Shown here: positions 46,195 through 58,383 of the stretch, one piece after another | Layout of the letters: each line of letters opens with the position of its first letter | Numbering within the stretch: the first letter of the stretch is position 1 | Assembly (NCBI GenBank): GCA_021432605.1 | Contig: MU271143.1 | Coordinates: forward strand, 3,419,277 to 3,483,276 | Length of the DNA stretch: 64,000 nt | Source of the DNA: Coniochaeta sp. PMI_546 | Taxonomy: Eukaryota > Ascomycota > Sordariomycetes > Coniochaetales > Coniochaetaceae | Direction: 5' to 3' | The notes under the pieces: model-generated | The model's input: only the letters and a program-made list of their open reading frames with translations | Database searches by the model: none | Told to the model about the DNA's origin: nothing | Translations under genes and position numbers: made by a program

Positions 46195-48052
46195 GAGCAG
46201 ATATGGTAAAACAAGCTAATAATACACAGAGCTGCACAGCATCTGTAAAGTTCATGTCTTCTTCATGACCCGTAGGGTCCTGCCCCAGAAAGAAGACGCG
46301 ACAATTGGGAGAACAGCAGCAAGAAAAGCTCCCGAACGTGAAAATCAAGAGCGCTCAGGGGGGAGGAATAGACCGGCAGGTGGAGGACAGCAAAGGAAGA
46401 AGGAGACCGGACTGACCTGTCTATGAAGCGGAGAGATATGTATCACTTGACGAGGGTCGCGTGCTGCCGCGGTAAGAGAGGGAAACCGACGAGAATAAGC
46501 AGCAATAATGCAGAATGTTGCTGGCACTCATGCAGCAGTCTCGTTGCGCAGCGAGGATTGAGCAGCGAACGAACAGTCGTGGGCAGAGGTTCTGCGGGAG
46601 GTCCGCGTTGAGGAGAAATCGGGAGCCCACAACGAGGAGCTCGACAGACGTATCGTCGAGTAAGGGTCGAGTAGTGGGCTGGAGCAAGATCTCTTTGGTT
46701 GAGAGGTGCAGCAGCACGAGCTTCCTGGAGAGACAGAGAGATATGAGAGGCAATGGCTAGTCGCGGACCTTGGACTCGTGAGGGTTGGCTGCTACCACAA
46801 TTCCAGCCCGACTTAACCACGTTGAGAGTAGAGTCGGTGTCGTGGCTCGAATGCGGGCCAGGCTAGAGGCCGGTTTGCAGCTTGCAGCAACCCAATCGAC
46901 GGCACCGCGATGACCTGGCAGATCCGTCTTTGCCCAATGAAGTGTCGATTGCCTCCGGCTCCGCTTCAACGAACCATTAAGAACCCGGGGGCTGGGAATT
47001 CGGGATGCAGTGAGAAGAACGGCGTAGAACCGCTGGAAGACCGGAAGGATGGGTCGATGGATGTTGGGTGGCGGTCTGTTTTAGTAATGATGAGGAAGCG
47101 CAAAGAGCTTCTGAAACGACGCTGGGTAAGGCGAAGAACAGTTGATAAGCATAGAAATATGTGACCTATCTTTCTGTTGTTGATATGGTAACCATTAGGT
47201 AGACTTGAGGTAGGGGATGGAATGTTCAAAGAAGCCAAACTAATAAGTGGCCACCAAGGCGAGAGGCACCAGGTTGAATAAGAGCAGCAAAGACTGAAGA
47301 TGAGAAAAGGAGCGGAGGAAACACAGGTCTTCCGACTGTCCTACTTTCACAGCGGCAGGACTGGCAAAACTGCTGCTGGCGTCCGGGCTATATGCGTGAC
47401 AACATGCAAAGCAAGCCGGCGGGGAAAAGAATGAGGAGAAAATGGACAACGATTGTGGAGGTGGGTGAGGGAGCAACGAATGATCTCCATTGCGATGCTG
47501 CAGCTATTTGGGGCCATTCCCCCAGCCATTGCATCGAACTCGCAGCGATCACCACACCGCAACTTTCATATGTCGTCGCCCATCTCTTGCATAAGAGACA
47601 GCTTAAATACCTTCGCGCTCGCACTTGCAACATGAGAGGCGAGAATACCAGCCACTGACCACCCAATTGCACTCCAAAAGATGCCAGCAATAATTATCGA
47701 GGTTTAAAGATGGAAAGGTGTCAAGAAAAGGTGGGATCCATCATCCCTGCCCATTGGAGATTGAGGCTCGATCGACCGGCACCTTCCCTTGCCGAATTGG
47801 GATCAAGCGATCTGGACCCACTGTCGGTGTGGATCTTCCACAGTACCTCTCTACCTTATGCTGCTTATCTTATCTGTTTGGAACTTTTTGTGTCGCCTCT
47901 CCTTGCGAAGCTTCATCTTCATCTGCCCCCCCAGTGGTGGAAGTCGTCCTTGATTTATTACATTCTCTCACTGTCGTTTTTTGTGTTCCGTCTTTAGGTT
48001 ATGATCCATAGGACTTGGAAGTGAAGTGCGTTTCAGCGCAGTTACAGCCAAC
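46195..48052. other. Divergent intergenic region
   Basis: A 1.86 kb gap between divergent genes. Frames on both strands reach 125 codons but mirror each other and show no domain. No repeats or RNA genes were seen. Confidence 0.5.
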
Positions 48053-49810
48053 ATGGCTCCTCGGTGCACCTCAACTTCTACGCTCTTTCTACCCTTCCTC
48101 TACCCGTCGCTGTATTCCACCCGTCCTACTGTCCCACGTCTTCTCTCCCGACAATGCGATCGCAGATCGAATAGCACCGACACCACAACACACTCAACAG
48201 CCGCTGAGTTTGGATCGAGGCTCAACCCAGCGCCAGATGACTTCTCCATGCCCAACTTTGCCGACAAGGCAAAGTTGAAGCTCTATGCTGGATCAGGCGG
48301 GCATGGATGTATATCGTTTCTACGAGAGGCATACCTGGCAGACGGGCCTGCGAATGGCGGTGACGGCGGCCACGGCGGTAACATATACATTCAGGCCGTG
48401 CATGGCGAGACATCGTTGCACAAGTTGGCACGGAGACGCTTCATTCGTGCCGGGAAGGGGAAATCGGGCCAGGGCGACAACCAAGGAGGGCGGAAGGGCG
48501 ACGACATCATCATTGTCGTGCCCGTTGGGACTATTGTCAAGGAACTGGAGCGCAACGACCCCGTAGCCGAGGAGAGGTTCCTGTCGCGGAGGCAGAAGTG
48601 GCAGAGAGATAAGAAGAAGCGACAGGCTGCTGCAGCAAGGCTCGAAGCTGCCGAAGCCGCGGCCGAAGAGGGGCAGAATAATGCCTTTGGCGAACCGGAC
48701 GAACCCGAGGATCCGGACAGGGATCAGTGGCTGCTCTACCCTGGTTGTTCAGCATCGGAAGCGAAACGGATTGTCCTTCCGCGACTACCACATCGCGAGC
48801 GGTTGTATGCTCAGCCACCCGCACCGATACACTTGGACCTGTCTCGACCGACACCGCGACCGATTCTTCTTGCGGCCGGAGGTATCGGTGGGCTCGGAAA
48901 CCCGCACTTTGTCTCGCGAGAACGACCTAAGCCGCTGTTTGCGACTAAGGGCGAGGATGCCATTTCGCTGCAGATAGAGCTGGAACTTAAGCTGCTGGCT
49001 GATGTGGGCTTGGTAGGCCTGCCGAATGCAGGCAAGAGCACGCTTCTCCGCGCAATGAGCAACAGCCGGACACGCGTGGGTAACTGGGCTTTCACTACGC
49101 TGCAGCCCAACGTTGGCACAGTGGTGCTCGACAACAACAAAGGACGGCCACTGGTGACTAGCTTCAGACGCGAGCCGCAATCAGAGAACGACGACCCCTA
49201 CGGAATCTCCAACAACGCAGACACTGAGCTGCAAGCGAGGACCAGATTTACGGTCGCCGACATCCCCGGTCTCATTGAAGGAGCCCACATGGACAAAGGG
49301 TTGGGGATAGCCTTCCTGCGGCACGTCGAGCGAGCCGGCGTCCTCGCCTTCGTCATCGACCTCAGTGCCGGAAATGCAGTCAAGGCGCTGAAGGCTCTCT
49401 GGAACGAAGTCGGCCTCTACGCCAAGATGCGCGAGGACGAGGAAGCCGAGCGGGAACGCGAGGCCAGGATCGAATGGGACCCGGAAGCCGGCACTGACAT
49501 GCCGCGGGATGCCGATGGGGACCAGATGATATTCTCGGATTCCTTCACGCCGCACGCAAGCCCTACGGGACTGCATATTGCTGGTAAGCCGTGGTTTGTG
49601 ATTGCCACCAAGGGCGATCTGCCGAACACGCAGGAGAACTTTGCCAAGCTGAGAGAGTACCTGACGAGTGTCACTCGGGGCGACACGCCGCATCCGAGTG
49701 GGGTTGAGGGGGCATGGACGGAGAATTGCACGGTCATACCTGTGAGTGCCATTAATGGGCATGGCGTTGATCGTGTTGTGCATTGGACCGTCGGGTTGCT
49801 TGATGGCTGA
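48053..49810 (+). CDS. mtg2: Mitochondrial Obg-family GTPase MTG2
   Basis: A single exon encodes 585 residues. The N-terminus (to about residue 45) is Arg/Ser/Thr-rich, like a mitochondrial presequence. The Obg domain begins at DKAKLKLYAGSGGHGCISF and carries the Gly-rich GGDGGHGGNIYI repeats. The G domain has P-loop GLPNAGKST (about 323-331), G3 DIPGLIEGAH, G4-position TKGD and G5 VSAING. MTG2 assembles the large mitochondrial ribosomal subunit. A charged insert of about 95 residues (about 170-265, with RRQKWQRDKKKRQ) interrupts the Obg fold. The G4 position has Thr where most GTPases have Asn. The start is the first ATG of the frame. Confidence 0.93.
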   Translation: MAPRCTSTSTLFLPFLYPSLYSTRPTVPRLLSRQCDRRSNSTDTTTHSTAAEFGSRLNPAPDDFSMPNFADKAKLKLYAGSGGHGCISFLREAYLADGPANGGDGGHGGNIYIQAVHGETSLHKLARRRFIRAGKGKSGQGDNQGGRKGDDIIIVVPVGTIVKELERNDPVAEERFLSRRQKWQRDKKKRQAAAARLEAAEAAAEEGQNNAFGEPDEPEDPDRDQWLLYPGCSASEAKRIVLPRLPHRERLYAQPPAPIHLDLSRPTPRPILLAAGGIGGLGNPHFVSRERPKPLFATKGEDAISLQIELELKLLADVGLVGLPNAGKSTLLRAMSNSRTRVGNWAFTTLQPNVGTVVLDNNKGRPLVTSFRREPQSENDDPYGISNNADTELQARTRFTVADIPGLIEGAHMDKGLGIAFLRHVERAGVLAFVIDLSAGNAVKALKALWNEVGLYAKMREDEEAEREREARIEWDPEAGTDMPRDADGDQMIFSDSFTPHASPTGLHIAGKPWFVIATKGDLPNTQENFAKLREYLTSVTRGDTPHPSGVEGAWTENCTVIPVSAINGHGVDRVVHWTVGLLDG

Positions 49811-51865
49811 GGGCTGCTGAGAAGGGTGGCTGTTGTAAGATAGTTGGTCCTCACAAAAAGGCCCCTGGAAGATATGCAGCGTCATGTCAAAATGAGCAAT
49901 ACGTTACAGTACAGATATTCTTTTGACGTCCAGTTAATCTTTTGGCTACACTTTGGCCGGCCTTTTGAGAAATAGTTAGGACGCAGTTCAAACCAACCAT
50001 TTGAGCCATTGCCAAGCTTGCTTGCATGGCAGGGGAATCATCTCAGCTCCAGCCGTCATGACGCGCGAGGCACTCGTGCTTGGCTGCAGGCGATGAGCTG
50101 TCAATAGAGGAACTGCCGAGACACACCATGTCGTCCACGTGGAGCTGTCTTCCTAGTGGTCCTTAGTGGGCATGAGATCAAATTGTGCTGTCCTAATGAG
50201 GATGTGGCTGTGGCTGTACAGCAACGGTGGCTGGCGGTGAGTATTTATTTGAAGGGACGAGCACTTGAGAGACACCCTTGCTATCGTGAAGATGCTCATC
50301 GTGAGGTTGTCAGGGAGTAGGTAAAGGAGTAAAGGACTCCAGGGAGGTACATTGAGTTGTCTTCGGTGCGTGGTTGTATCGCTTCCAGGCTCACAGGTTT
50401 GCTGTCATCTGTATCTGTCCAAAGACAAGCAAGTATTGTTAAATTAGATCCCCAGAGATAGTGAGGGTATCTGAGCGCGGAAGGAGATCCGGACCACAAG
50501 ATGAAGCAGCGAAGAGCGTCACCTGATAAGATGAGAGCGGAAGCCAAGCGGGTCTAGCAAGGGTCGGAGCCTTACGCGAGGGCGCTAGATCCAGCGCTAT
50601 CCCGGTCATCACACCGGGAGTCCAACTCTACCATAGTATCACCATTTTCTAGTGTTTGGGTTTCAGGGGGAAGCCGCGGAGATCAGGGAAGTCAGCTTGT
50701 ATTTGTGTATGGGCGACTCCGCTTGGTCATTTGTTTAAGATGATCACTAATGATAGGAGAATAAGATATACATGGGCTCTACGTGTAGGCCATACTTTTT
50801 TGGATCGTAGAGGTGGCTCGTAGGGGCCACTGTGAAACATTGGAAAGCTGAGGTGTCTACATGACATTACGGAAGCCCGGTACTTGATGCAGGAGACGAC
50901 GCCAGCGGTACTTTATATACCCAAGGTACCTAAGCTAAGGTATCTTATGTGGTCTTCGAAGTTGGTATTGCATTAAAATTCTTACAACGGTGAGAAGTAG
51001 CAGCTGTCTGTCGTCGTCCCTTCCATAAGGTAGCGGCTGAGACCGGATATCCACAAGTTCAAGTTGAGCTCATGTCGTGCCGCCCGTACCTTCCGAAACA
51101 AAGACATCGACTGCAGAGCCACATATTAGGGTTTTCTAACTTTTCTTTCCCACCTCCCATCAACCTCGATGCCTTTTGCACGATTTCACCCACCGCTTTC
51201 CGTTGTCTTCTCCTTCGACCTGCAACAGCTGTGAGATACCTTACCTCATGACTGACACCTCCTCGCCAAACGCCCAAAACGCGGAGCACCTTGTCGCCTG
51301 CTTTCGTCTAGCATCTCGTCTCTTGTGTAACGAGCATCAGGTACAGGTGTACCATGCGTAGGTAAGGTATCGAGGCCTTGCTCTTGGGCGTGTGGGGCAT
51401 AGCTTCGAGCTTTCGAGCTTCAAGCTTCCGTGGGGGCTCAAACAAGCACTTCGACATTCCAGTGCAGACCAACGATAGCCACCCAAGATCGCAACTCCAG
51501 GCCCTCATCTGAAGTTAAAGTGCAAAAAGTTCCCGTGGTATGCATTGACATCATCACGTCGTTCAATGGGTACGCTGCTGCCCAACTTGGGCTCTAACCT
51601 TAATACCGAACCAACACCCCAGCCACGCTATGCTGCGATCAAACAGCAACCAATCAATGTCTAGCTCGCTTCCTGGAGTCGTTTGTTCTCCCGCTTTTGT
51701 GGTGGTAATGGTTGCTGCCTTTCGAATGGCTACTCCCGCCAGGCTTGCGACCTATGCACACATATCTGCCCAATCCAGGTGTCAGTCATGCATGAACTGG
51801 AACATATCCTACTGCCGCCGCATAACGCTCGCCTCTCCAAGGACAGTTTGCCGCCGTTTGATCAC
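49811..51865. other. Gene-poor intergenic region
   Basis: A 2.05 kb gap between convergent genes, with GGTACC-type elements near 50922-50944 (AAGGTACC...AAGGTATC). Nothing coding stands out. Confidence 0.5.
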
Positions 51866-53535
51866 TTACACTGGAAAATAAGCCTAGTGGACCAGCGTTC
51901 CCGTCAGTCTCCGCAATACGACGAATAGAAATCAAAGCATTTCACTCCAAAACCACAAACAACCGCCGAGAGTTACCTACCTTGAACGACGGGTTATCGG
52001 CCTCCATTCGAGCTTGTGCGGCAAGCAGTTGGACATCGGTCGGTGTCATTCTACACAATGAAGTTAGTCCTTTCCGTTTGTTACTCTTATAGGGGTTCTC
52101 CCTGCACGCAAGTTCGAACATACCCCAAGCCTTCCGTGAATGGATATATTGCCAGTGACGACAACAACCGGTGGACATTTTCTCGATTCGCGGCCCCGAT
52201 TTCCCGGTCTCGTGGATCTGCTGGGCTTCAGACAAGTCTTCGAAGTACATCTGGGATGGGACAAGCTACCATTCGGCCACCCACTCAGGGGCAACGTGAG
52301 CAGTCGTCCTTCCACCTCAACAAACCCGGCCTGCGTCATCAAGTTCTGGAGTTGCATAGCTGCCCTCGGGTTCTTATACGGCTGCAAGCTTTGCAAGTAG
52401 TTCCTCGACCAGACGCGGAGTGCGTGGTCTTTGAACATGGCCCGGTCGGTCAGTATAGCTTTCTGCTTCAAGTGCGCGCTCAGACGACATACTATCAGTC
52501 AATGTTCCGTTGTCCGACTGTGCATTGTAGTATATCTCCACCATTTGACACCATCCACCTGGACGCAGAACACGGAGAATGTCGGTCATGTATGTTGCCC
52601 ATCGCTCCGCATTGATTCCGCCAGCCATCAGCCGACTGTGTACCAGGTCGAAGTGGTTCGGGCTGAAAGTGAAGCTTTCTCGCTGTCAGTGATTCTTCCA
52701 TGCTCGAACTTCGCGTGCGCATTGCTCACGGACTGTTCAGGTCGTCCACCTGAAGATCCAGATTTGGTGGCAAGTCTTCTGGCGCCATGTTGGGAAATAT
52801 GTCGATGCCGATAACCTAAGAATATCAACGCGTCAGACCAGATCATTCAAAGCAACTAACTTCCTGCTGCTGTGAGGTCGCGAGCAAGAATCATTCCTCA
52901 TTCCGCTGGTTGGCAGGACAACTATTGAATGCTGTGTGCTCAACCACCAGGCCTGTCATCCGGCGTCCGTCACCCAGCCACTCTAGAGTCTAGAGAAACT
53001 AGGGATGGCCAGATGGTGATTTGTTCGATCGCCGCAACTGGACCGCCACGGGCGCTGCCCCTTCCCACTATGCGGTCGTTCAAAGGGGTTAAAGGACAGT
53101 CATGACGAACCTCGCACGCTGGAAACTGTTCCGCAACGTCGATAGCCCAAGACGCGGAGCCGAAACCACAATCCAGGATTCTTCTCGGCGCTGGAAGTGG
53201 GGGAAAAATAAGTCGGTTGTCGAACATTCTGTTGAAAACCTCGTGCATGACACGGTGACGATCTGCTTCGTCCTACACATAACTGATCAGCTTGCCCAGC
53301 CGCCGAGACTGACGACGTGGGAAAGACTGGATGACAAAGGACTCACTTCGTCGACGGGTCCGTAGTAGACGCCATTCTCGAGTGCATATCGTTGAAAGTC
53401 GCGACCGTGGTATGTGACCAGCTCGACAAGAGTGGTATCGAGCGGGATCGTTTCAAGGTCGCTATAGACTGCTTAGTGACCCCTGCTCCTCGGAACCGGC
53501 AAACTACTAGGAAAGGTTCGGTACTTGTCATCCAT
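51866..53535 (-). CDS. LaeA-like SAM-dependent methyltransferase, nine exons
   Basis: Exons 53525-53535, 53347-53461 (or 53468), 53111-53272, 52730-52815, 52493-52662, 52270-52428, 52124-52217, 51981-52050 and 51866-51883 encode about 294 residues. The SAM motif I is ILDCGFGSASWAIDVAE, then VIGIDIFPNMAP and DLVHSRLMAGGI, then ILRVLRPGGWCQMVEIY, the common fungal methyltransferase pattern. Later FEM-like blocks LPLSGWPNDPRDREIG and LLSSLAIYPF match LaeA/UMTA-type proteins, which end ADNPSFKAYFPV. The last exon is only 18 nt. Every junction is GT-AG and restores the family sequence. The start is uncertain: two overlapping ATGs (53535 and 53531) fit with different acceptors. The substrate is unknown. 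Confidence 0.82.
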
Positions 53536-56500
53536 GGATCTCGATGCGCAACTGGGTCGACGTCAACCAACGCAAAAACCGGCACAAAATCAACAAAGTC
53601 AGCAAAGAAGTAAAAAGATAGAAGAGTCGAAACGAGAGTGCTTGATACGGCAAGAGATATCACGAGTCTGTGTCTTCAATATCTCAGGACCTTCATCTCG
53701 CTCGGGGATATGGGTGCCTGGGTGCTATGCACTTTAAGCCCAAGCGTGGCCGCTCAGTAGCCGCGAAAGAAGACAGTGTTGGGGCCCATCCTTCTCTAAA
53801 CGGCAGCAGCGTTTGGCACACATTGGTGAAATGAGAAAAGCTAGCCAGGGAACATGAGTTGTGGACCCTCTTGCTGGGCCAGATAATCCAGATTTGGTCG
53901 GCTGGGGCACTTTTGCACCCCACGATGCTGTTGTCGATCAAGGGCAGTTCGGTACATCGAAACACCACCAGGGCTGCGCGGCCAGCCTCTCGCCAGGGGG
54001 CTTGCAGCTGTAAAATCCCAGCACGCTGGCGATGAGGGTCGGACACGATGCACACACGGTCTGCGCTACCCACCCACTTCATGCCATTACCGGGATTCGT
54101 TACACGACTGGGACAAGCGCATGCAACGAGAGGCAGAGCCGTCAGGAGCACGGTGTGTCCTCGACATACCAACGTGAGGAAGGGGGTGCCGATCTCCGAG
54201 CGGTTGACATTGCTGCCCAAGACCAGCACTTCTTCAATGCAGCCATGCTAATGGGGGACGACTGGCTCAATCCATTCGTGGCACTGGCAATCTGGGTGGG
54301 ATTCTGTGGATATGGCGTGTCCGGCTTCCTATACGATGGCTATTAGGCCCCAGTCGAGAGAATCTGGCAGCCATTTGATTGGAGAGCTTCTGGCCGTGAC
54401 TCAATGTGTACAGCAAGTGTGCAGCTCACGGATGCTCTTAGCCTGATGCAAACCCCTTGAACCACCACCACTTTACTTCTTCCTGGTCCGTCGGCGGGTC
54501 TTCGTTTCGTCAGGTCAATTGGTCGGGAAGTGGGCTCCTCAGCTTCGCCGAAGCCGCGGATAGCGTACTTCGATAATAGCACGGCTGTTAAGGACACTCG
54601 CATCAGCCCCAAGCATAAGAGCCTCTCTCCAGGGCAGATGGCGCCACACGGAGGCCAAAACCGGGTCATACGGAGGCAGTCAGATCCTGAACGGTCATTC
54701 AAGGTAACGGTGACCACCAACAGTGTCGCAGTTCCACAAAGCAGCTGTACACCATGTCAAGGCCGGCCTCCTGCGGTACACGAGAGCTGCCTATGCTAGG
54801 TACGCCATCCTTGTCTCAAAAATCTGACGTCAAACACCTCGAAGTACACGTGTACGTACCGTTTGTGGGCGCCCGTCGGAAGGGAAGAGAAGGAATCCCA
54901 AGGACGTGGACTTGGGTCTTCAGTGCACAGGAAGGGTTAAAGCCCGCCACGGGCCCCCCGCTAGGGCATCCGCTCTGAAACATGTTTAGGCGGGAATAGG
55001 AATGGAAGTAGAATAATCTGGAAATTGTGGAAAGCTTCCACAGCATGTTTGGGCCATGGGGACCCGTTTCCTCCAACGGTCCTCCCTGTTCCGCGGGGAT
55101 CAGCGCTTTTCGACTTCCAAACAAAGGCCCTGTCTTACATATCTTCAGAACAACACCCGCGGCACGCATCAGGAGGCCACTCTGCTGGAGGCCTCTCACG
55201 GTAAACCATGCACAAGTGAGCCATACTTTCGACCAAGATATCGCTACCAACACCCGGGCAAGATGCATGGCCCTTCATAAACTGTGCAGTGCTCGTCCCG
55301 AACACCAGGGTACAGGCTGGACGAAAAACAACAGTGCGATATGGGGCTACCCAGGGACAGCTAGTCGCGTAAGGAACCACCAAACAAACCTGTCTGACAA
55401 GATACGTCACGGATGTTCGGGAACGACTTCTCGAGAGGAAAATGCACGGCATTGTGTTCGGTGAGAAGTGACGAGACTTTGCCAAACGAAATTACACCAC
55501 CAGTCTTTATGCTTCTCGTCTGTCCTTTGAGATTGCAGGCGGTTAATACGCAGTCGCAGAGCTGCGATTACAGGGGCACCTGGACACTTCTCAACGGCCC
55601 GTTGCAGTGGCTGGGTATCATTTTATCCCGTTATATCGTCAGCATAACACGCAGTAGTACACAGAACCCTCGACGCCTCAGTGGAGCATCCAAACCCGTG
55701 GTGATCTAAGGGCTTATTACTACTTCTTAACTGCTGCGGGCACTACATTTGCGGCAGCAGTATCCCAAAAGACAGGATCGCAGCCGATCAGCCGGCCTGG
55801 TGCGAGCCTGCGACAGCTTTTGCATGTCACTGATGCACCGAATTTCTCGCGCTTTTCACCTGGATACAATCCGTGTTATTTGTACCCAATAGAGCAGCGA
55901 TGAACGTAGAGGTACACGGAAAGAAGGCGGGCGTTTTGTGCGGCACCCCACAACCTTTGACCTCTGTCTTGACTGAGCTGCAGAGCTGCATCCGTCACTT
56001 CTGACAGGGGCCTGCGGTGGTGGCATGATGCTGACCATACATCGCAGAAGAGGTTGCTCGAACAAATGGAATATGGCAGTACTAAAACAGCCGAGGTGAT
56101 TCTTTCAGCAGCTGAATATATGAGATTGGATCTACACGTACCATATAACCAAAATCCCGAAAATTCCGATATTGGATATTCATTGAACTGCAGATTCGGG
56201 ACGGGAATCAGACCTTGACCCCGGCTCGAGCGATTTTGTCTCACAATCTGCAGGTCATGATGGTGGGTAAGTTGTTTGGGCGATTCCCGTCCAGGGAGTC
56301 ATGTCCGAGCTAAGGACTGGGATCTTTGGGGACGGGTGGTGGGCCGCAATGGAACCCAGCGGGAGGGAACTCCAGGGATGCCGTCTCTTACGTGCTCGAC
56401 GCTCGGCGAATGGACATGGGTCTTCCACTGTCCTGGGACGAGGCACAAACCTGAACTCCGTGCTAAAATCAACGTTACACGAACGCCTGTTAGTATGTGT

Positions 56501-58383
56501 ACGGGCAGGCTTGAAGGGAGCAGCCAAGAACATAACAATGCCCACCACAACCTGCCAGTGTATTCGGCGTAATATCAAAGACAGTGCTCCCGCACAAATG
56601 AGCAACAGAAGCGGCAATGGCAGTTGGGACGGTGCTGGTTCCACATCGAGCGGAGGATACACACCAGTTGAACCACGACATCGTCCTCGCTTGTTCTGAT
56701 CGGAGGGCCGGATATGATGGTCGAGCTAAGGCACATCACAATTAACACTCGGATTCGAATCCCCACTTGATCCATTCACAGTACGGCCGAAAGGCTCTCT
56801 TGGCTTGTTGGGCCATCAATATGGGAGCTTCATCGACCACCTCTGTCGTTTCGCGTCTGCCTAGACTGCCTTAGTGGCTGCGATTTCCGGATCTGACATC
56901 TCATCTAACACGGCATCATCAAACTTCTCTCATCTGACACAAGCGACAAAAACGCTCGTCATACGGAACGCTCAATGTCCTATCTTGTCGTCGACAGGGC
57001 AGGTGCGACGTGTTGCACACGAGCAGGCTCCGTCCTGCTGGCCGCCTCCATTCCTCCTTGCAGGTTCTTACATATGTACTTCAGATGTGCATGCATATCT
57101 CGTACAGACGGCCTCTCGGGAGACGACAAGAAGGCGGACGCTTTGCTCCATTCACGTCTTATTACTTGTGGTAATGTTTGTGCGACTTGACATATCACAT
57201 GTCCTTTTTTTTTCTTCTCACTTCCCCTTCTCATCTCTGCTTCCCGGTGAGGCTAACTACCGAGAATCCAGCTCACCGGTCAAGAGCGCACCAGGCTTAT
57301 TCCTCTGTGACCCAGACAGTGAATTTTTCTGAACCAGGACATCAAGAGGCCACAATCGTAATGGTCCCATTGTTTGCTCACACGGAAACACTTGGCGCCC
57401 GAGCAACGCTGCGCAGACGGGTTACCGAATACCAATCAACTGCTTAGCTCGCTTCTGACTGGTTTCCGAACAGTCCTCTCCCGAGGCTTTGGCACTGCGG
57501 AGAACCGAACACCTGCTACGTGGAACGGGGGCTTGCACATGCAGATTCAATACAACCCCCTTCCCGGTGCGCCTGCGGACCGTGTCCAAACACGCTCGTT
57601 TGCTTCCCACCACCAGACCGAAGAATGTGGCTGGCTTGACAGGTTTCGGTAGCCATTCGGATTTTGTTTTTGCTAGCTGTCCTATGCTCTCGTGTGCTGT
57701 CCCAGACGCTCTAGTCCTCCAAGACACACAAAGATCACCGCGCCTGACCCATCACCAAACGATCCGATGCGGTATTTCCAACCTTCCAAACCTTCCAATC
57801 ACCGGCAACCCGTCCGTCCCAACCGTCCCTGTGCAGCTCGTTTCGAGTCTAGTGCGTGCTGCAGCCGATCGATAAACCGAGACGGTTTCGTGGTGCGCTG
57901 CCCCTTTTTTCATCTGGGCTGTTTTTCATCTGGGCTACCCGGCAGCAGCGTCGATTGATCCCTTCCCCCTCGCGTCATGATTCGGTTTTCTCTGCTCAAA
58001 AACTCCATCGCCTGCTGCTTATTGCTGACATGCATCTGTCGCTCTGACGATCCCTCTAATATCTTTCCCTTATCTTTCGGTGTAATGTTTTGGCCGCGGA
58101 CCGCAAAAGTCCGTCTTTTTTCCAGAATGCAAATGATACCGCCCTTTCCCCCTTAGCGACCCGTAAAGAGAAAATAAGTCAAAAGTATCCCGTGAAAGGG
58201 GGGAGAGTAACTGAGCAGGGAGCAATTGCCTTAGAACAAACAAACCAAACCCCAGAGAAAAAGTACATTGTAATTCAGAAGAGAGAAGAAAAAATCAAGC
58301 AAAAATAAAAAAGTAAAGAGACATCCAAAACCAACATCCCCAGCATTGATCATCCCTCGACAACAGAAACCAGTAAGGCCGTC
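53536..58383. other. Gene-poor region (4.8 kb) upstream of the methyltransferase
   Basis: The largest gap in the window. It contains many frames of 60-178 codons that overlap on both strands. Two are more protein-like: plus strand around 54180-54346 (a hydrophobic end with WVGFCGYGVSGFLYDGY) and minus strand around 56500-56662 (a membrane-like segment LPLPLLLLICAGALSLILRR). Neither has a good ATG and neighbouring exons. A palindrome GTACACGTGTAC lies at 54844-54855. Decayed genes or a lost cluster are possible but unproven. Confidence 0.45.

Noticed and set aside
53343-53663. 106-codon minus-strand frame starting MISLAVSSTLVS
   Set aside because: Starts at GTG and runs through the methyltransferase intron 1; only its ATG-ACA portion may be coding.
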